This document shows, piece by piece, positions 1 through 8,931 of a stretch of 64,000 nt of DNA (position 1 is the first letter of the stretch; each line of letters starts with the position of its first letter). Location: NCBI RefSeq assembly GCF_000204195.1, contig NZ_AFBG01000003.1:62001-126000 (forward strand), read 5' to 3'. Under the pieces are notes generated by a model. The model worked only from the letters and a program-made list of their open reading frames with translations, was not told the origin of the DNA and made no database searches. The DNA comes from Acidovorax radicis N35. Its GTDB lineage: Bacteria > Pseudomonadota > Gammaproteobacteria > Burkholderiales > Burkholderiaceae_C. Position numbers and translations under genes: made by a program.

Positions 1-1302
1 CCGCAGGGCCCCGTGCCAGACCATCAGGCCGACCGGGAGTTCCCCTTGCACGTGGCAGGGCAGGGACAGCGCGCAGCCGTCCAGCAGGTTGACCACGCTG
101 GTGTTGCGCAGCAGCAGGTTGTTGACGCGGAAGAATTCGGCGTCGCGTGCGGTGTCTTGCGCTGTGTCCACCCCATCGGCCGGTGCCACGTTGGCAATGA
201 GCGGGGCCACGATGGGCACGGTGGGGGACAGCAGGGCGTCATAGCCCTCCATGTTGGCGAGCATGCGTGCGATCCATTGCTGGCGCGCCTGGAGCAGATC
301 GATGTATTCCCAGGCCATCAGGGTGGCGCCTTTTTCAATGCGCATGCGCACCCGGGGGTCGTAGCGGTCGCTTGCGCGCTGCAGCAGCTCGCGGTGCCAG
401 GCGTAGGCTTCGGGGGCTGCAAAGCCGTAGGCCGGCTGCTCCAGCACAGCGGGCAGGGCAATGGTGTCGATCTGGGCGCCGGCCTGGCGCAAGGCATCCA
501 CGCTGCGTTCGAACGCGCGGGCCACGGTGGCGTCCAGCGCCTCCAGAAACAGCGTGGAGGGAACCGCGAACCGGTACTGCGACAGCGGTGCCGGACTGCG
601 CGTGACGCGCCGGGCGGCCAGCACCTCGTGCACCACGATGGCGTCGCGCACCGTGCGTGTCATGGCACAAGCGGTGTCGAGGGTGGTAGACAGCGGCACG
701 GCGCTGGCCGTGGGCACCAGGCGGGCGGTGTTCTTGAAGCCCACGATGCCGTTGAGCGCCGCTGGGATGCGGATGGACCCCCCCGTGTCAGACCCCAGTC
801 CTATGAAAGCGGCCCCGGTAGCCACTGAAACCCCGGCGCCGGAGGAAGACCCTCCAGGCACGCGGGGTGCGCCGGGCAGGGCGCCAAAGCGGGCGTCCCA
901 GGCGGCAGGTGTGCCGAAGTGAGGGTTGACGCCCACCCCGGAGAAGGCGAACTCCACCATGTTCGTGCGGCCGATGAGGCTGGCGCCTGCCGCGCGCAGC
1001 CGGGCCACAGCGGGGCAGTCGGCAACTGCTGCGGGAGCCCCTGACAGGGCGGTGGAGCCCGCTGGGGTGGGTTGTCCGGCAATGTCAAACAGGTCTTTGA
1101 CCGATACCGCTAGCCCAGCCAGTGGCAGGTGGGCCAGACCGGGTTGCACCGCTGTGGTGCGCGCCGCGTCAAACAGCGTGCGCACGAAGCTGTGGGTATT
1201 GGCGGGAGCCTGGGCTGCTTCGATGCAGCGTTCCAGCTCGGCCACTGCGGTGGTGGTGCCGTCCCGCAGTTGGTCGCGGACGGCGGTCAGGTCAGGGTGC
1301 AT
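1..1302 (-). CDS. Amidase (amidase-signature family), 3' end cut by window edge
   Basis: An amidase-signature hydrolase of the GatA/AtzF type, which cleaves amide bonds; the substrate cannot be told. 434 codons are present and the frame is open at the window edge, so only a short C-terminal piece is missing for a family of about 450-470 residues. The Ser-cisSer-Lys triad is visible: Lys in SVKDLFDIAG, the GGSSSGAG loop, and the second Ser in GSDTGGSIRIP. It is probably a stand-alone amidase, because no gatB or gatC lies beside it. It is transcribed away from rpsB, and its ATG lies just left of the rpsB promoter region. The ATG at 1302 has only a distant AAGGA upstream. Confidence 0.88.
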   Translation of the reverse strand, partial: MHPDLTAVRDQLRDGTTTAVAELERCIEAAQAPANTHSFVRTLFDAARTTAVQPGLAHLPLAGLAVSVKDLFDIAGQPTPAGSTALSGAPAAVADCPAVARLRAAGASLIGRTNMVEFAFSGVGVNPHFGTPAAWDARFGALPGAPRVPGGSSSGAGVSVATGAAFIGLGSDTGGSIRIPAALNGIVGFKNTARLVPTASAVPLSTTLDTACAMTRTVRDAIVVHEVLAARRVTRSPAPLSQYRFAVPSTLFLEALDATVARAFERSVDALRQAGAQIDTIALPAVLEQPAYGFAAPEAYAWHRELLQRASDRYDPRVRMRIEKGATLMAWEYIDLLQARQQWIARMLANMEGYDALLSPTVPIVAPLIANVAPADGVDTAQDTARDAEFFRVNNLLLRNTSVVNLLDGCALSLPCHVQGELPVGLMVWHGALR

Positions 1303-1496
1303 GGGTGTGCTAGAATCCTTGGGTTTTGCTGGGTGCTGTGGCGCAAGCAGTGTGTGCACCGTGCATGCATCGTGAGTGTGGCAGCTGCGGCAAGACCAAT
1401 CGCAAACCAGCCCTGTCAAGGTGTTGTGGCGTTCGTGAAGATCACGGCGCTGCAAATATTGGGGCTGATTTTAGACCTAACCTTTGGAGTATTTTT
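1303..1496 (+). promoter_or_regulatory. rpsB promoter region and 5' leader
   Basis: This 194-base gap separates the divergent amidase and rpsB. A TAGAAT hexamer at 1311-1316 looks like a sigma-70 -10 box, but I see no good -35 at the proper distance. If transcription starts just after it, the rpsB leader is about 170 bases, long enough for the autogenous control by S2 known for rpsB-tsf in other proteobacteria. A Shine-Dalgarno-like TTGGAG lies just before the rpsB start. The promoter position is an inference. Confidence 0.35.
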
Positions 1497-2249
1497 ATGT
1501 CCGTTACCATGCGCGAAATGCTGGAAGCCGGTGTCCACTTCGGTCACCAAACCCGCTTCTGGAACCCCAAGATGGCCCCTTACATCTTCGGCCATCGCAA
1601 CAAGATTCACATCATCAACCTGGAAAAGTCGCTGCCACTGTTCCAGGAAGCCCAAAAGTTCGCCAAGCAACTGGCTGCCAACCGCGGCACGATCCTGATG
1701 GTCGGCACGAAGCGCCAAGCCCGTGAAATCCTGTCCACCGAAGCCCTGCGCGCTGGCGTGCCTTTCGTGGACCAACGCTGGTTGGGCGGCATGCTGACCA
1801 ACTTCAAGACGGTCAAGACCTCGATCAAGCGCCTCAAGGACATGAAGGCCCAGCAAGAAGCTGGTCTGGACAGCCTGAGCAAGAAGGAGCAACTGACGTT
1901 CTCCCGCGAAATCGAAAAGCTCGAAAAGGACATCGGCGGCATCCAGGACATGACTGCACTGCCCGACGCCATCTTCGTCATCGACGTGGGCTTCCACAAG
2001 ATTGCCGTGGCCGAAGCCAAGAAGCTCGGTATTCCGCTGATCGGTGTGGTTGACACCAACCACTCGCCTGAAGGCATCGACTACGTGATCCCTGGTAACG
2101 ACGACTCGGCCAAGGCCGTGACGCTGTATGCCCGTGGCATCGCTGACGCGATCATCGAAGGCCGCGCCAACGCCGTGAACGAAGTTGTGAAGGCTGCTAC
2201 CGCCGAGAGCACCGACGAATTCGTGGAAGTGCAAGAAGCTGCCGCCTGA
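1497..2249 (+). CDS. rpsB: 30S ribosomal protein S2
   Basis: S2 is a primary small-subunit protein that helps bind S1 and the mRNA path. The 250-residue product opens [20 protein letters not shown] and contains the typical [13 protein letters not shown] and [19 protein letters not shown] stretches, full length for the family. The open frame extends further upstream, but the ATG at 1497 after TTGGAG matches the conserved N-terminus and was chosen. It is first gene of the rpsB-tsf-pyrH-frr series, followed by a hairpin terminator that probably allows partial read-through. Confidence 0.98.
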   Translation: MSVTMREMLEAGVHFGHQTRFWNPKMAPYIFGHRNKIHIINLEKSLPLFQEAQKFAKQLAANRGTILMVGTKRQAREILSTEALRAGVPFVDQRWLGGMLTNFKTVKTSIKRLKDMKAQQEAGLDSLSKKEQLTFSREIEKLEKDIGGIQDMTALPDAIFVIDVGFHKIAVAEAKKLGIPLIGVVDTNHSPEGIDYVIPGNDDSAKAVTLYARGIADAIIEGRANAVNEVVKAATAESTDEFVEVQEAAA

Positions 2250-2273
2250 TACCCGGCTGCGCGATCCGTCGCG

Positions 2274-2309
2274 AAAAAAAGCGGGGCCCTGGTGAGCCCC
2301 CTTTTTTTT
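2274..2309 (+). terminator. Hairpin terminator between rpsB and tsf
   Basis: A run of seven A is followed by a GGGGC/GCCCC stem with a loop of about eight bases and then eight T. The A and T tracts can extend the stem, so it could act in both directions. It sits 25 bases after the rpsB stop and 45 before tsf. Partial termination here would give more S2 message than EF-Ts message. Confidence 0.75.
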
Positions 2310-2353
2310 AGGCGGAATCTGAATCGATTGAACTGAATACTGAAGGAATAAAG

Positions 2354-3286
2354 ATGGCTGCAATTACCGCAAGCATGGTTGCCGAACTGCGTGGCAAGAC
2401 CGATGCACCGATGATGGAATGCAAGAAGGCGCTGACGGAAGCTGACGGCGACATGGCCAAGGCTGAAGAACTGCTGCGCGTCAAGCTCGGCACCAAGGCT
2501 GGCAAGGCCGCCTCGCGCATCACCGCCGAAGGCGTGGTGGCCAGCTACATCGACGGCACCACCGGTGGCCTGATCGAAGTGAACAGCGAAACCGACTTCG
2601 TGAGCAAGAACGACAGCTTCATGGCCCTGGCCAAGGCTGCTGCCGAACTCGTGGCCAAGCACAACCCCGCCGACGTGGTTGCGCTGGGTGCACTGCCCTA
2701 CGAGCAAGACAGCTTTGGTCCCACGCTGGAAGACGTGCGCAAGGGCCTGATCGGCAAGATCGGCGAAAACATGTCGTTCCGCCGCTTCCAGCACTTCGGT
2801 GGCAGCGGCAGCAAGCTGGCTTCCTACCTGCACGGCTCGCGCATTGGTGTAGTCGTGGAATTTGAAGGCGACGAAGTCGCTGCCAAGGACGTGGCCATGC
2901 ACATCGCAGCCATGAAGCCCGTGGCACTGACCAGTGCTGATGTGCCTGCCGACCTGATCGCCAAAGAGCGTTCGGTGGCAGCCGCCAAGGCTGCCGAAGA
3001 TGCCGCTGTGGCCGTGGCCGCAGGCAAGCCTGTGCAATCCGACGAAATCGTTGCCAAGCGCATCGAAGGTGGTGTGCAGAAGTTCCTCAAGGAAGTCTCG
3101 CTGTTCAACCAGGTCTTCGTGAAGGCTGCGGACGGCAAGCAGACCGTCGAGCAAATGCTGAAGGCCGCCAACACCACGGTGAAGGGCTTCACGCTCTACG
3201 TCGTGGGCGAAGGCATCGAGAAGAAGGTGGACGACTTCGCTGCCGAAGTGGCCGCCCAGGTTGCAGCCGCCAAGGCCGCTGCCTGA
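2354..3286 (+). CDS. tsf: Translation elongation factor Ts
   Basis: EF-Ts is the nucleotide exchange factor that recycles EF-Tu from GDP to GTP form. The protein has 310 residues, a little longer than the E. coli one (283). The N-terminal UBA-like domain covers about residues 1-55, and the conserved TDFVSKND motif at about 80-87 contacts EF-Tu, followed by the core and coiled-coil parts. AAGGA stands 9 bases before the ATG. Its place after rpsB is conserved in nearly all bacteria. Confidence 0.98.
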   Translation: MAAITASMVAELRGKTDAPMMECKKALTEADGDMAKAEELLRVKLGTKAGKAASRITAEGVVASYIDGTTGGLIEVNSETDFVSKNDSFMALAKAAAELVAKHNPADVVALGALPYEQDSFGPTLEDVRKGLIGKIGENMSFRRFQHFGGSGSKLASYLHGSRIGVVVEFEGDEVAAKDVAMHIAAMKPVALTSADVPADLIAKERSVAAAKAAEDAAVAVAAGKPVQSDEIVAKRIEGGVQKFLKEVSLFNQVFVKAADGKQTVEQMLKAANTTVKGFTLYVVGEGIEKKVDDFAAEVAAQVAAAKAAA

Positions 3287-3345
3287 TCGCCGTTTCCGGC
3301 AAAAAAACCACCAAAGCCCAGCACCACCTACCGGAGAAATTTCCC

Positions 3346-4068
3346 ATGTCCAACGCTGCACCAGCCCACAAGCGCATCCTGCTCAAGCTGTCTGGTGAGG
3401 CGCTGATGGGGGACGACGCCTTCGGTATCAACCGCGCCACCATCGTGCGCATGGTGGAGGAGATCGCCGAAGTGACCCGCCTGGGTGTCCAGGTGGCCGT
3501 GGTGATTGGTGGGGGCAATATTTTCCGTGGTGTCGCGGGTGGCTCGGTCGGTATGGACCGTGCCACCGCTGACTACATGGGCATGCTGGCTACCGTGATG
3601 AACGCACTGGCCCTGGCCGATGCGATGGACAAGCAGGGCTTGGTGGCCCGCGTGATGTCTGCCATTGCCATCGAGCAGGTGGTCGAGCCCTACGTACGCC
3701 CCAAGGCGCTGCAGTATCTCGAAGAGGGCAAGGTCGTCGTGTTTGCTGCTGGCACGGGCAATCCGTTCTTCACCACCGACACTGCAGCTGCGCTGCGTGG
3801 TGCCGAAATTGGCGCCGAACTGGTGCTCAAGGCAACCAAGGTGGATGGCGTTTATACTGCCGACCCCCAGAAGGACCCCACCGCCACGCGCTACACAAAG
3901 CTGAGCTTTGACGAGGCCATGTCCCGCAATCTGGGCATCATGGATGCGACCGCGTTTGCCCTGTGTCGCGACCAGAAGTTGCCTGTGCGGGTGTTCTCCA
4001 TCATCAAGCACGGCGCCCTGAAGCGCGTGGTGATGGGTGAAGACGAAGGTACGCTGGTTTACGCTTGA
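3346..4068 (+). CDS. pyrH: Uridylate kinase (UMP kinase)
   Basis: PyrH phosphorylates UMP to UDP with ATP in pyrimidine nucleotide synthesis; the family is hexameric and controlled by GTP and UTP. The 240-residue protein belongs to the amino-acid-kinase fold and shows LLKLSGEAL (about 12-20), the [10 protein letters not shown] loop (about 53-62) and the C-terminal [11 protein letters not shown] segment. It starts after a GGAG site. It lies between tsf and frr, the usual arrangement. Confidence 0.98.
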   Translation: MSNAAPAHKRILLKLSGEALMGDDAFGINRATIVRMVEEIAEVTRLGVQVAVVIGGGNIFRGVAGGSVGMDRATADYMGMLATVMNALALADAMDKQGLVARVMSAIAIEQVVEPYVRPKALQYLEEGKVVVFAAGTGNPFFTTDTAAALRGAEIGAELVLKATKVDGVYTADPQKDPTATRYTKLSFDEAMSRNLGIMDATAFALCRDQKLPVRVFSIIKHGALKRVVMGEDEGTLVYA

Positions 4069-4083
4069 CGACGATGGCTGCGG

Positions 4084-4100
4084 CCTGCATTGGATGCAGG
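4084..4100 (+). other. Small hairpin before frr
   Basis: CCTGCAT and ATGCAGG form a perfect 7-bp stem with a TGG loop, in the pyrH-frr gap 19 bases before the frr start. There is no T run, so it is unlikely to be a terminator. It may be an RNA stability or processing signal; its function is unknown. Confidence 0.35.
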
Positions 4101-4119
4101 TCGGCCCTGAGGAGAAAAC

Positions 4120-4680
4120 ATGACGATTGCCGACATCAAGAAGAATGCTGAAACCAAGATGGACCAGTCCATCTCGGCCTTCAAGAACAATCTGCAAAAG
4201 ATCCGCACCGGCCGCGCCAACCCCGCGCTGCTCGATACGGTGCAGGTCGAGTATTACGGCTCTCTGGTTCCATTGAGCCAGGTTGCCAACGTGGCCTTGA
4301 TCGATTCGCGCACCATCAGTGTGCAGCCCTGGGAAAAGGGCATGGGTGCCAAGATTGAAAAGGCGATCCGCGAAAGCGACCTGGGTTTGAACCCCGCATC
4401 GATGGGTGATCTGATCCGCGTTCCGATGCCCGCGATGAGCGAAGAGCGCCGCAAGGAAATGACCAAGCTGGCCCGCAACGAAGGCGAGAGTGCCAAGATT
4501 GCCGTGCGCAACCTGCGCCGTGACGCGAACGAATCCCTCAAGAAGCTGGTCAAGGACAAGCTGGCGTCCGAAGACGACCAGAAGCGCGCCGAAACCGACG
4601 TGCAGAAGGTCACCGACAAGCACATCGCCGAGATCGATGCGCTGGTGGCTGCCAAAGAGCAGGAAATCATGGCGGTTTAA
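4120..4680 (+). CDS. frr: Ribosome recycling factor
   Basis: RRF splits the post-termination ribosome together with EF-G. The 186-residue length is standard. The N-terminal part has the typical [19 protein letters not shown] stretch, and the C-terminus has the [21 protein letters not shown] helix. The ATG has a strong GAGGAGA site in front. The next gene, uppS, begins about 20 bases after the stop, consistent with one transcript. Confidence 0.98.
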   Translation: MTIADIKKNAETKMDQSISAFKNNLQKIRTGRANPALLDTVQVEYYGSLVPLSQVANVALIDSRTISVQPWEKGMGAKIEKAIRESDLGLNPASMGDLIRVPMPAMSEERRKEMTKLARNEGESAKIAVRNLRRDANESLKKLVKDKLASEDDQKRAETDVQKVTDKHIAEIDALVAAKEQEIMAV

Positions 4681-4703
4681 GCCCGAAGGGCTTGAACGTT
4701 CAC

Positions 4704-5435
4704 ATGTCTGTATCTCCGGTGGTGCCACACCACATTGCCATCGTCATGGATGGCAACGGCCGCTGGGCCACGCGCCGCTTCCTGCCGCGCCTGGCAGGCC
4801 ACAAGCAAGGGGTTGATTCACTGCGACGCTGTGCACGCGCTTGTGTGGAGCGCGGCGTGGGTGTGCTGACCGTCTTTGCCTTTTCTTCCGAGAACTGGAA
4901 CCGGCCGGCCGATGAGGTCTCCGGCCTCATGGAGCTGCTGGCGATGGCGCTGGCGCGCGAAGTGCCGCAGCTCAAGAAGGATGGGGTGCGCCTGTACTTC
5001 GTGGGTGAGCGTGCCGGTCTTTCGCAGAAGGTGCGTGATGGCTTGGCGCAGGCAGAAGCGGCCACTTCCGAAAACACCCGCCTCGTGCTCAACGTGTGTT
5101 TCAACTATGGCGGCCGCTGGGACATTGCCCAGGCCGCGGCATCTCTGGCAGCGCGTGGTGAAGCCATCACCGAGGCCAGCCTGCATGGTGCGATGGGCAT
5201 GGCCCACGTGCCCGACCCGGATCTGGTGATTCGTACCGGCGGGGAAATGCGGATCAGCAACTTTTTGCTGTGGCAGGCCGCATACTCCGAGTTTTTCTTC
5301 AGCGACCGGTTGTGGCCGGATTTCGACGAGTCGGCACTGGACGAGGCGATTGCAGCCTTCAGAGGTCGCGAGCGCCGTTTTGGCAAAACCTCCGAACAAA
5401 TCCTGTCCGCGCATCCCCATCCGATGCCGGGCTGA
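4704..5435 (+). CDS. uppS: Undecaprenyl diphosphate synthase
   Basis: This cis-prenyltransferase builds C55 undecaprenyl diphosphate, the lipid carrier for peptidoglycan and O-antigen. The 243-residue protein has the catalytic Asp in MDGNGRWA (residues 15-22) and the C-terminal RTGGEMRISNFLLWQ motif. A TTG four codons upstream could also start the frame, but the ATG at 4704 sits at a better distance from GAAGGG and was chosen. cdsA follows after 27 bases. Confidence 0.96.
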   Translation: MSVSPVVPHHIAIVMDGNGRWATRRFLPRLAGHKQGVDSLRRCARACVERGVGVLTVFAFSSENWNRPADEVSGLMELLAMALAREVPQLKKDGVRLYFVGERAGLSQKVRDGLAQAEAATSENTRLVLNVCFNYGGRWDIAQAAASLAARGEAITEASLHGAMGMAHVPDPDLVIRTGGEMRISNFLLWQAAYSEFFFSDRLWPDFDESALDEAIAAFRGRERRFGKTSEQILSAHPHPMPG

Positions 5436-5462
5436 GAACCTGCACAGGTTCTGAAAGGCCCC

Positions 5463-6317
5463 ATGCTCAAGCAGCGCGTCATTACAGCCCTTGTCCTGCT
5501 GGCCATTTTGTTGCCGGCGCTTTTCTACCCATCCACCGTGCCCTTCACCGTGGTTGTGCTGGTACTCATGGCGGCCGGTGCATGGGAATGGGGCCGCTTG
5601 AGCGGGTTTGGACAGGCAGGCTCCCTGGCTGTGGGGGGCGCCTGTGTCGCTTTGTGCGCTGGATCGTGGGCCCTGGGCTGGGTGAACCGTCCGTTGACCG
5701 CTCTCTGGGTCGTCGGTGGGGGGCTCTGGGTGCTGGCGACTTCCTGGTTGCTCAAGGCTGGCGTGCCCGGTTGGCCCCGGATTCCTGCGGCGGTGCGGTT
5801 GGTGGCTGGGGTCCTGGCCCTGTGGCTTGCGTGGCTGGCAGTCGTGCAAGCGCGCAATGTTGGCATCAACTTCTTGCTGTCGGTGCTGCTCCTGGTGTGG
5901 GTCGCCGACATCTTTGCCTACTTTGCAGGCCGGGCTTTTGGCCTGCGCTTCACCAAAGGCAAACTGGCCCCCTCCATCAGCCCTGGCAAGAGCTGGGAGG
6001 GCGTGTGGGGCGGTTTGGCGGGCGTGATGGTCATGGCCTTCCTCTGGGTGGCGGCCGATGCCCACTGGCAGGCGACCGTGCCCAGCTTCTACAGCCGCAT
6101 GGCACAACAGGGCTGGTGGCTGCTGGTGATCGCGGCGCTGTTCATGGTGGCCATGAGTGTGTCGGGTGACCTGGTCGAGTCGCTCATCAAGCGCAGCGCC
6201 GGTGTCAAGGACAGCAGCGGCCTGCTGCCCGGGCACGGCGGGGTGCTGGATCGGGTGGATGCCTTGTTGCCGACGCTGCCCCTGGCGATGATGCTCACGA
6301 GTCTGACCACACAATGA
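5463..6317 (+). CDS. cdsA: Phosphatidate cytidylyltransferase
   Basis: CdsA makes CDP-diacylglycerol from phosphatidic acid and CTP, the branch point to phospholipids, in the inner membrane. The 284-residue protein has several hydrophobic helices and near the C-terminus the family signature SGDLVESLIKRSAGVKDSSG followed by LPGHGGVLDRVD. The stop overlaps the ispC start as ATGA, so the two genes are probably translationally coupled. Confidence 0.96.
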   Translation: MLKQRVITALVLLAILLPALFYPSTVPFTVVVLVLMAAGAWEWGRLSGFGQAGSLAVGGACVALCAGSWALGWVNRPLTALWVVGGGLWVLATSWLLKAGVPGWPRIPAAVRLVAGVLALWLAWLAVVQARNVGINFLLSVLLLVWVADIFAYFAGRAFGLRFTKGKLAPSISPGKSWEGVWGGLAGVMVMAFLWVAADAHWQATVPSFYSRMAQQGWWLLVIAALFMVAMSVSGDLVESLIKRSAGVKDSSGLLPGHGGVLDRVDALLPTLPLAMMLTSLTTQ

Positions 6318-7495
6318 TGAAACAACGACTGACTGTCCTGGGTTCCACCGGTTCCATTGGTACCAGCACGCTGGACGTGGTGGCCCGCCATCCTGAGCGC
6401 TTTGAGGTGTTTGCGCTCAGTGCTGCAACGCAGGTGGATCTGATGCTTGCGCAGTGCGCGCAATTCCACCCCCGTTATGCAGTGATGGCGAGTGCTCCCC
6501 ATGCGGCGCTTCTTTCTGAAAAGTTAGCGGCAAATAGCCTTCCAACGCAAGTCCTTCAAGCGCAAGATGCTCTTGAAATGATAGCGTCGCACGCTGATGT
6601 GGATGCCGTGATGGCGGCCATCGTGGGTGCGGCCGGCCTGGCGCCCTGTCTGGCTGCGGCGCGCGCGGGCAAGCGGCTGCTGCTGGCAAACAAGGAAGCC
6701 CTGGTCGTCGGTGGTGGGCTGTTCATGCAGACGGTGCGTGACGGTGGGGCGACGCTGCTGCCCATCGACAGCGAGCACTCCGCAATTTTCCAATGCCTGC
6801 CAGAAGATCCAGCGACCTGGGCCGACCGGATCGACTGCATCCTTTTGACCGCTTCGGGGGGGCCCTTTCGCCAGCGTGATCCGGCGACGCTGTCACAGAT
6901 CACGCCGGCCCAGGCCTGTGCGCATCCCAATTTTTCGATGGGCCGCAAGATCTCGGTGGATTCGGCCACGATGATGAACAAGGCGCTCGAAGTGATCGAG
7001 GCGCGCTGGCTGTTCGATCTGCTTCCAGACCAGATCAAGGTGGTGATCCACCCGCAGCAGATCATCCATTCCATGGTGCAGTTCAAGGATGCGTCCATCC
7101 TGGCGCAGCTGGGAACGCCCGACATGCGGGTTCCAATTGCTTGCGGCCTGGCCTGGCCAGAGCGCATCGCGAGCGGCGCGAGCAAGCTGGATTTTTCGGC
7201 CATGACTGCGCTGGCGTTCGAAGACGCCGATGCCCATCGATTTCCGGGTTTGCACCTGTCCTGGCAGGCGCTGAGGGCGGCCGAAGGGACAACCGCCGTA
7301 TTGAATGCCGCGAACGAGGTGGCCGTCGGGGCATTTTTGTCCGGTCGTCTGCGTTTTGACCATATTCATGCCGTGAATCTTGCAACTTTGGATGCGGTTT
7401 TGCCCTCCAAGCCCGATTCGCTCGAAGCCCTGCTGGACCTGGATGCCCAGGCCCGCAATGCTGCCGAGCACGCCGCAGGCCGCCTGGCTGCCTGA
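6314..7495 (+). CDS. ispC: 1-deoxy-D-xylulose 5-phosphate reductoisomerase
   Basis: IspC (Dxr) makes 2-C-methyl-D-erythritol 4-phosphate with NADPH, the committed step of the MEP isoprenoid pathway that feeds UppS. The 393-residue protein shows the GSTGSIG nucleotide loop, DSEHSAIFQ, ASGGPFR and the VDSATMMNKALEVIEA segment. Around residues 67-92 the coding sequence contains a family A repeat on the opposite strand, read through in frame as a short charged insert (LSEKLAANSLP... onward). The start overlaps the cdsA stop. Confidence 0.97.
   Translation: MMKQRLTVLGSTGSIGTSTLDVVARHPERFEVFALSAATQVDLMLAQCAQFHPRYAVMASAPHAALLSEKLAANSLPTQVLQAQDALEMIASHADVDAVMAAIVGAAGLAPCLAAARAGKRLLLANKEALVVGGGLFMQTVRDGGATLLPIDSEHSAIFQCLPEDPATWADRIDCILLTASGGPFRQRDPATLSQITPAQACAHPNFSMGRKISVDSATMMNKALEVIEARWLFDLLPDQIKVVIHPQQIIHSMVQFKDASILAQLGTPDMRVPIACGLAWPERIASGASKLDFSAMTALAFEDADAHRFPGLHLSWQALRAAEGTTAVLNAANEVAVGAFLSGRLRFDHIHAVNLATLDAVLPSKPDSLEALLDLDAQARNAAEHAAGRLAA
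6512..6588 (-). repeat. Family A interspersed repeat, copy 1 (inside ispC)
   Basis: On the minus strand this reads GCTATCATTTCAAGAGC, then CTTGCGCTTGAAGGACTTGC, then GGAAGGCTATTT, matching the other copies in order: GCTAT...AGC, a CTTGCGC arm, a short spacer, a GCG-type arm and an A/T-rich tail. It is open in the ispC frame. It is the most diverged copy, with an uncertain right end. Confidence 0.55.
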
Positions 7496-7521
7496 GTTCT
7501 CACAGCACCACGGACCCGTAC

Positions 7522-8886
7522 ATGCTCCTTACCATCGTTGCCTTCATCGTGGCCCTGGGCCTTCTGATTGCCGTGCACGAATACGGCCACTACCGGGTGG
7601 CAGTGGCATGCGGAGTGAAGGTGCTGCGTTTTTCGGTGGGCTTTGGCAAACCGCTGCTGCACTGGCAGCCCAAAGGCTCGCCCACGGAGTTCGTGCTGGG
7701 CGCGTTTCCGCTGGGTGGTTATGTGCGCATGCTGGACGAGCGGGAGGCGCCTGTGGCGCCCGAAGAGCGGCATCTGGCCTTCAACACACAGCCTCTGCGG
7801 TCCCGCGCGGCCATTGTTGCAGCAGGTCCTGTGGCGAACCTGCTGCTGGCTGTACTGCTGTATTCGATCGTCAACTGGAATGGCGTTGAGGAGCCGAAGG
7901 CGGTTCTCGCCAGTCCGGTCGCTGGCTCCGTCGCGCAGAGTGCGGGCTTGCGCGGCGGTGAATTGGTGGCGCAGGCCGCGCTGGGTTCGGACGACATGGA
8001 ACCCGTGCGGTCTTTCGAAGACCTGCGCTGGTTGCTCACGCGCGGGGCCCTCGAGGGTCTGGCCGTTCGCTTGGACGTGCAGCCGCAGTCGGGTGCCGTG
8101 CACCGGGAAATCCTGCTGGACATGTCGAAGATCGACAGCCGCGAGGCGGATGCCCAGCTTTTTCGAAAAATAGGAATCCTGGGTCCGTGGACGCGCCCCG
8201 TGCTCGGGGAGGTCATGCCTGATGGCGCTGCTGCCCGAGCCGGATTGCGCCAGGGGGATGTGGTCCTCAAGATCGGTGCCAGCGATGTGGTGGATGGGCA
8301 GCAGTTGCGCGAGTTGATCCGCCATTCCGTGCGGGGCAATGAGCCGCTGGTCCAGTCCTGGCGCGTTGATCGATCGGGACAGGTGCTGACCATGGAGGTC
8401 TTGCCTGACGCCAAAGCGGAGCTGGGTGCGACAGTCGGGCGCATCGGCGCCTATGTTGGAGCACCCCCCGAATTCGTGATGGTCGAATACGGTCTGTTCG
8501 AGGGGGCTTGGGCTGGCGTGGTCAAGACCTGGGACGTGTCCATCCTCACGCTTCGGATGATGGGGCGCATGCTGATCGGCGAGGCATCCCTCAAGAACCT
8601 CAGTGGCCCCTTGACCATCGCAGACTATGCCGGACGTTCGGCCAGCCTGGGGCTGACGCAGTACCTCGTATTCCTCGCCCTGATCAGCGTGAGCCTGGGC
8701 GTGCTCAACCTGCTGCCGCTCCCCGTCTTGGACGGAGGGCACCTGATGTATTATCTTTGGGAGGGTGTCACGGGCAGGGGGGTGTCAGACGCATGGATGG
8801 AGCGCCTGCAGCGCGGAGGTGTTGCAGTCTTGCTTCTCATGATGTCCATTGCCCTGTTCAACGATATCACCCGGCTCTTTGGCTAA
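7522..8886 (+). CDS. rseP: Site-2 protease RseP
   Basis: RseP is an inner-membrane zinc metalloprotease that cuts the anti-sigma factor RseA within the membrane and so activates sigma-E; it also clears signal peptides. The 454-residue protein has HEYGH at residues 19-23 in the first membrane helix, two PDZ domains in the periplasmic middle part, and the second catalytic motif VLDGGH near residue 400. It sits directly before bamA, as in E. coli, linking the envelope-stress protease to outer-membrane assembly. Confidence 0.97.
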   Translation: MLLTIVAFIVALGLLIAVHEYGHYRVAVACGVKVLRFSVGFGKPLLHWQPKGSPTEFVLGAFPLGGYVRMLDEREAPVAPEERHLAFNTQPLRSRAAIVAAGPVANLLLAVLLYSIVNWNGVEEPKAVLASPVAGSVAQSAGLRGGELVAQAALGSDDMEPVRSFEDLRWLLTRGALEGLAVRLDVQPQSGAVHREILLDMSKIDSREADAQLFRKIGILGPWTRPVLGEVMPDGAAARAGLRQGDVVLKIGASDVVDGQQLRELIRHSVRGNEPLVQSWRVDRSGQVLTMEVLPDAKAELGATVGRIGAYVGAPPEFVMVEYGLFEGAWAGVVKTWDVSILTLRMMGRMLIGEASLKNLSGPLTIADYAGRSASLGLTQYLVFLALISVSLGVLNLLPLPVLDGGHLMYYLWEGVTGRGVSDAWMERLQRGGVAVLLLMMSIALFNDITRLFG

Positions 8887-8931
8887 CACTTTTGCCGCGC
8901 TTGCCATGCAACTGCGGCGCCAGCTTCATTC

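Noticed and set aside
770-800. Possible frameshift in the amidase at a run of seven C
   Set aside because: Reading through the run keeps the conserved GSDTGGSIRIP motif in frame, so the gene is intact here.
2081-3361. Antisense frame across tsf
   Set aside because: It covers the tsf gene and both flanking gaps, including the rpsB terminator. No known motif is seen.
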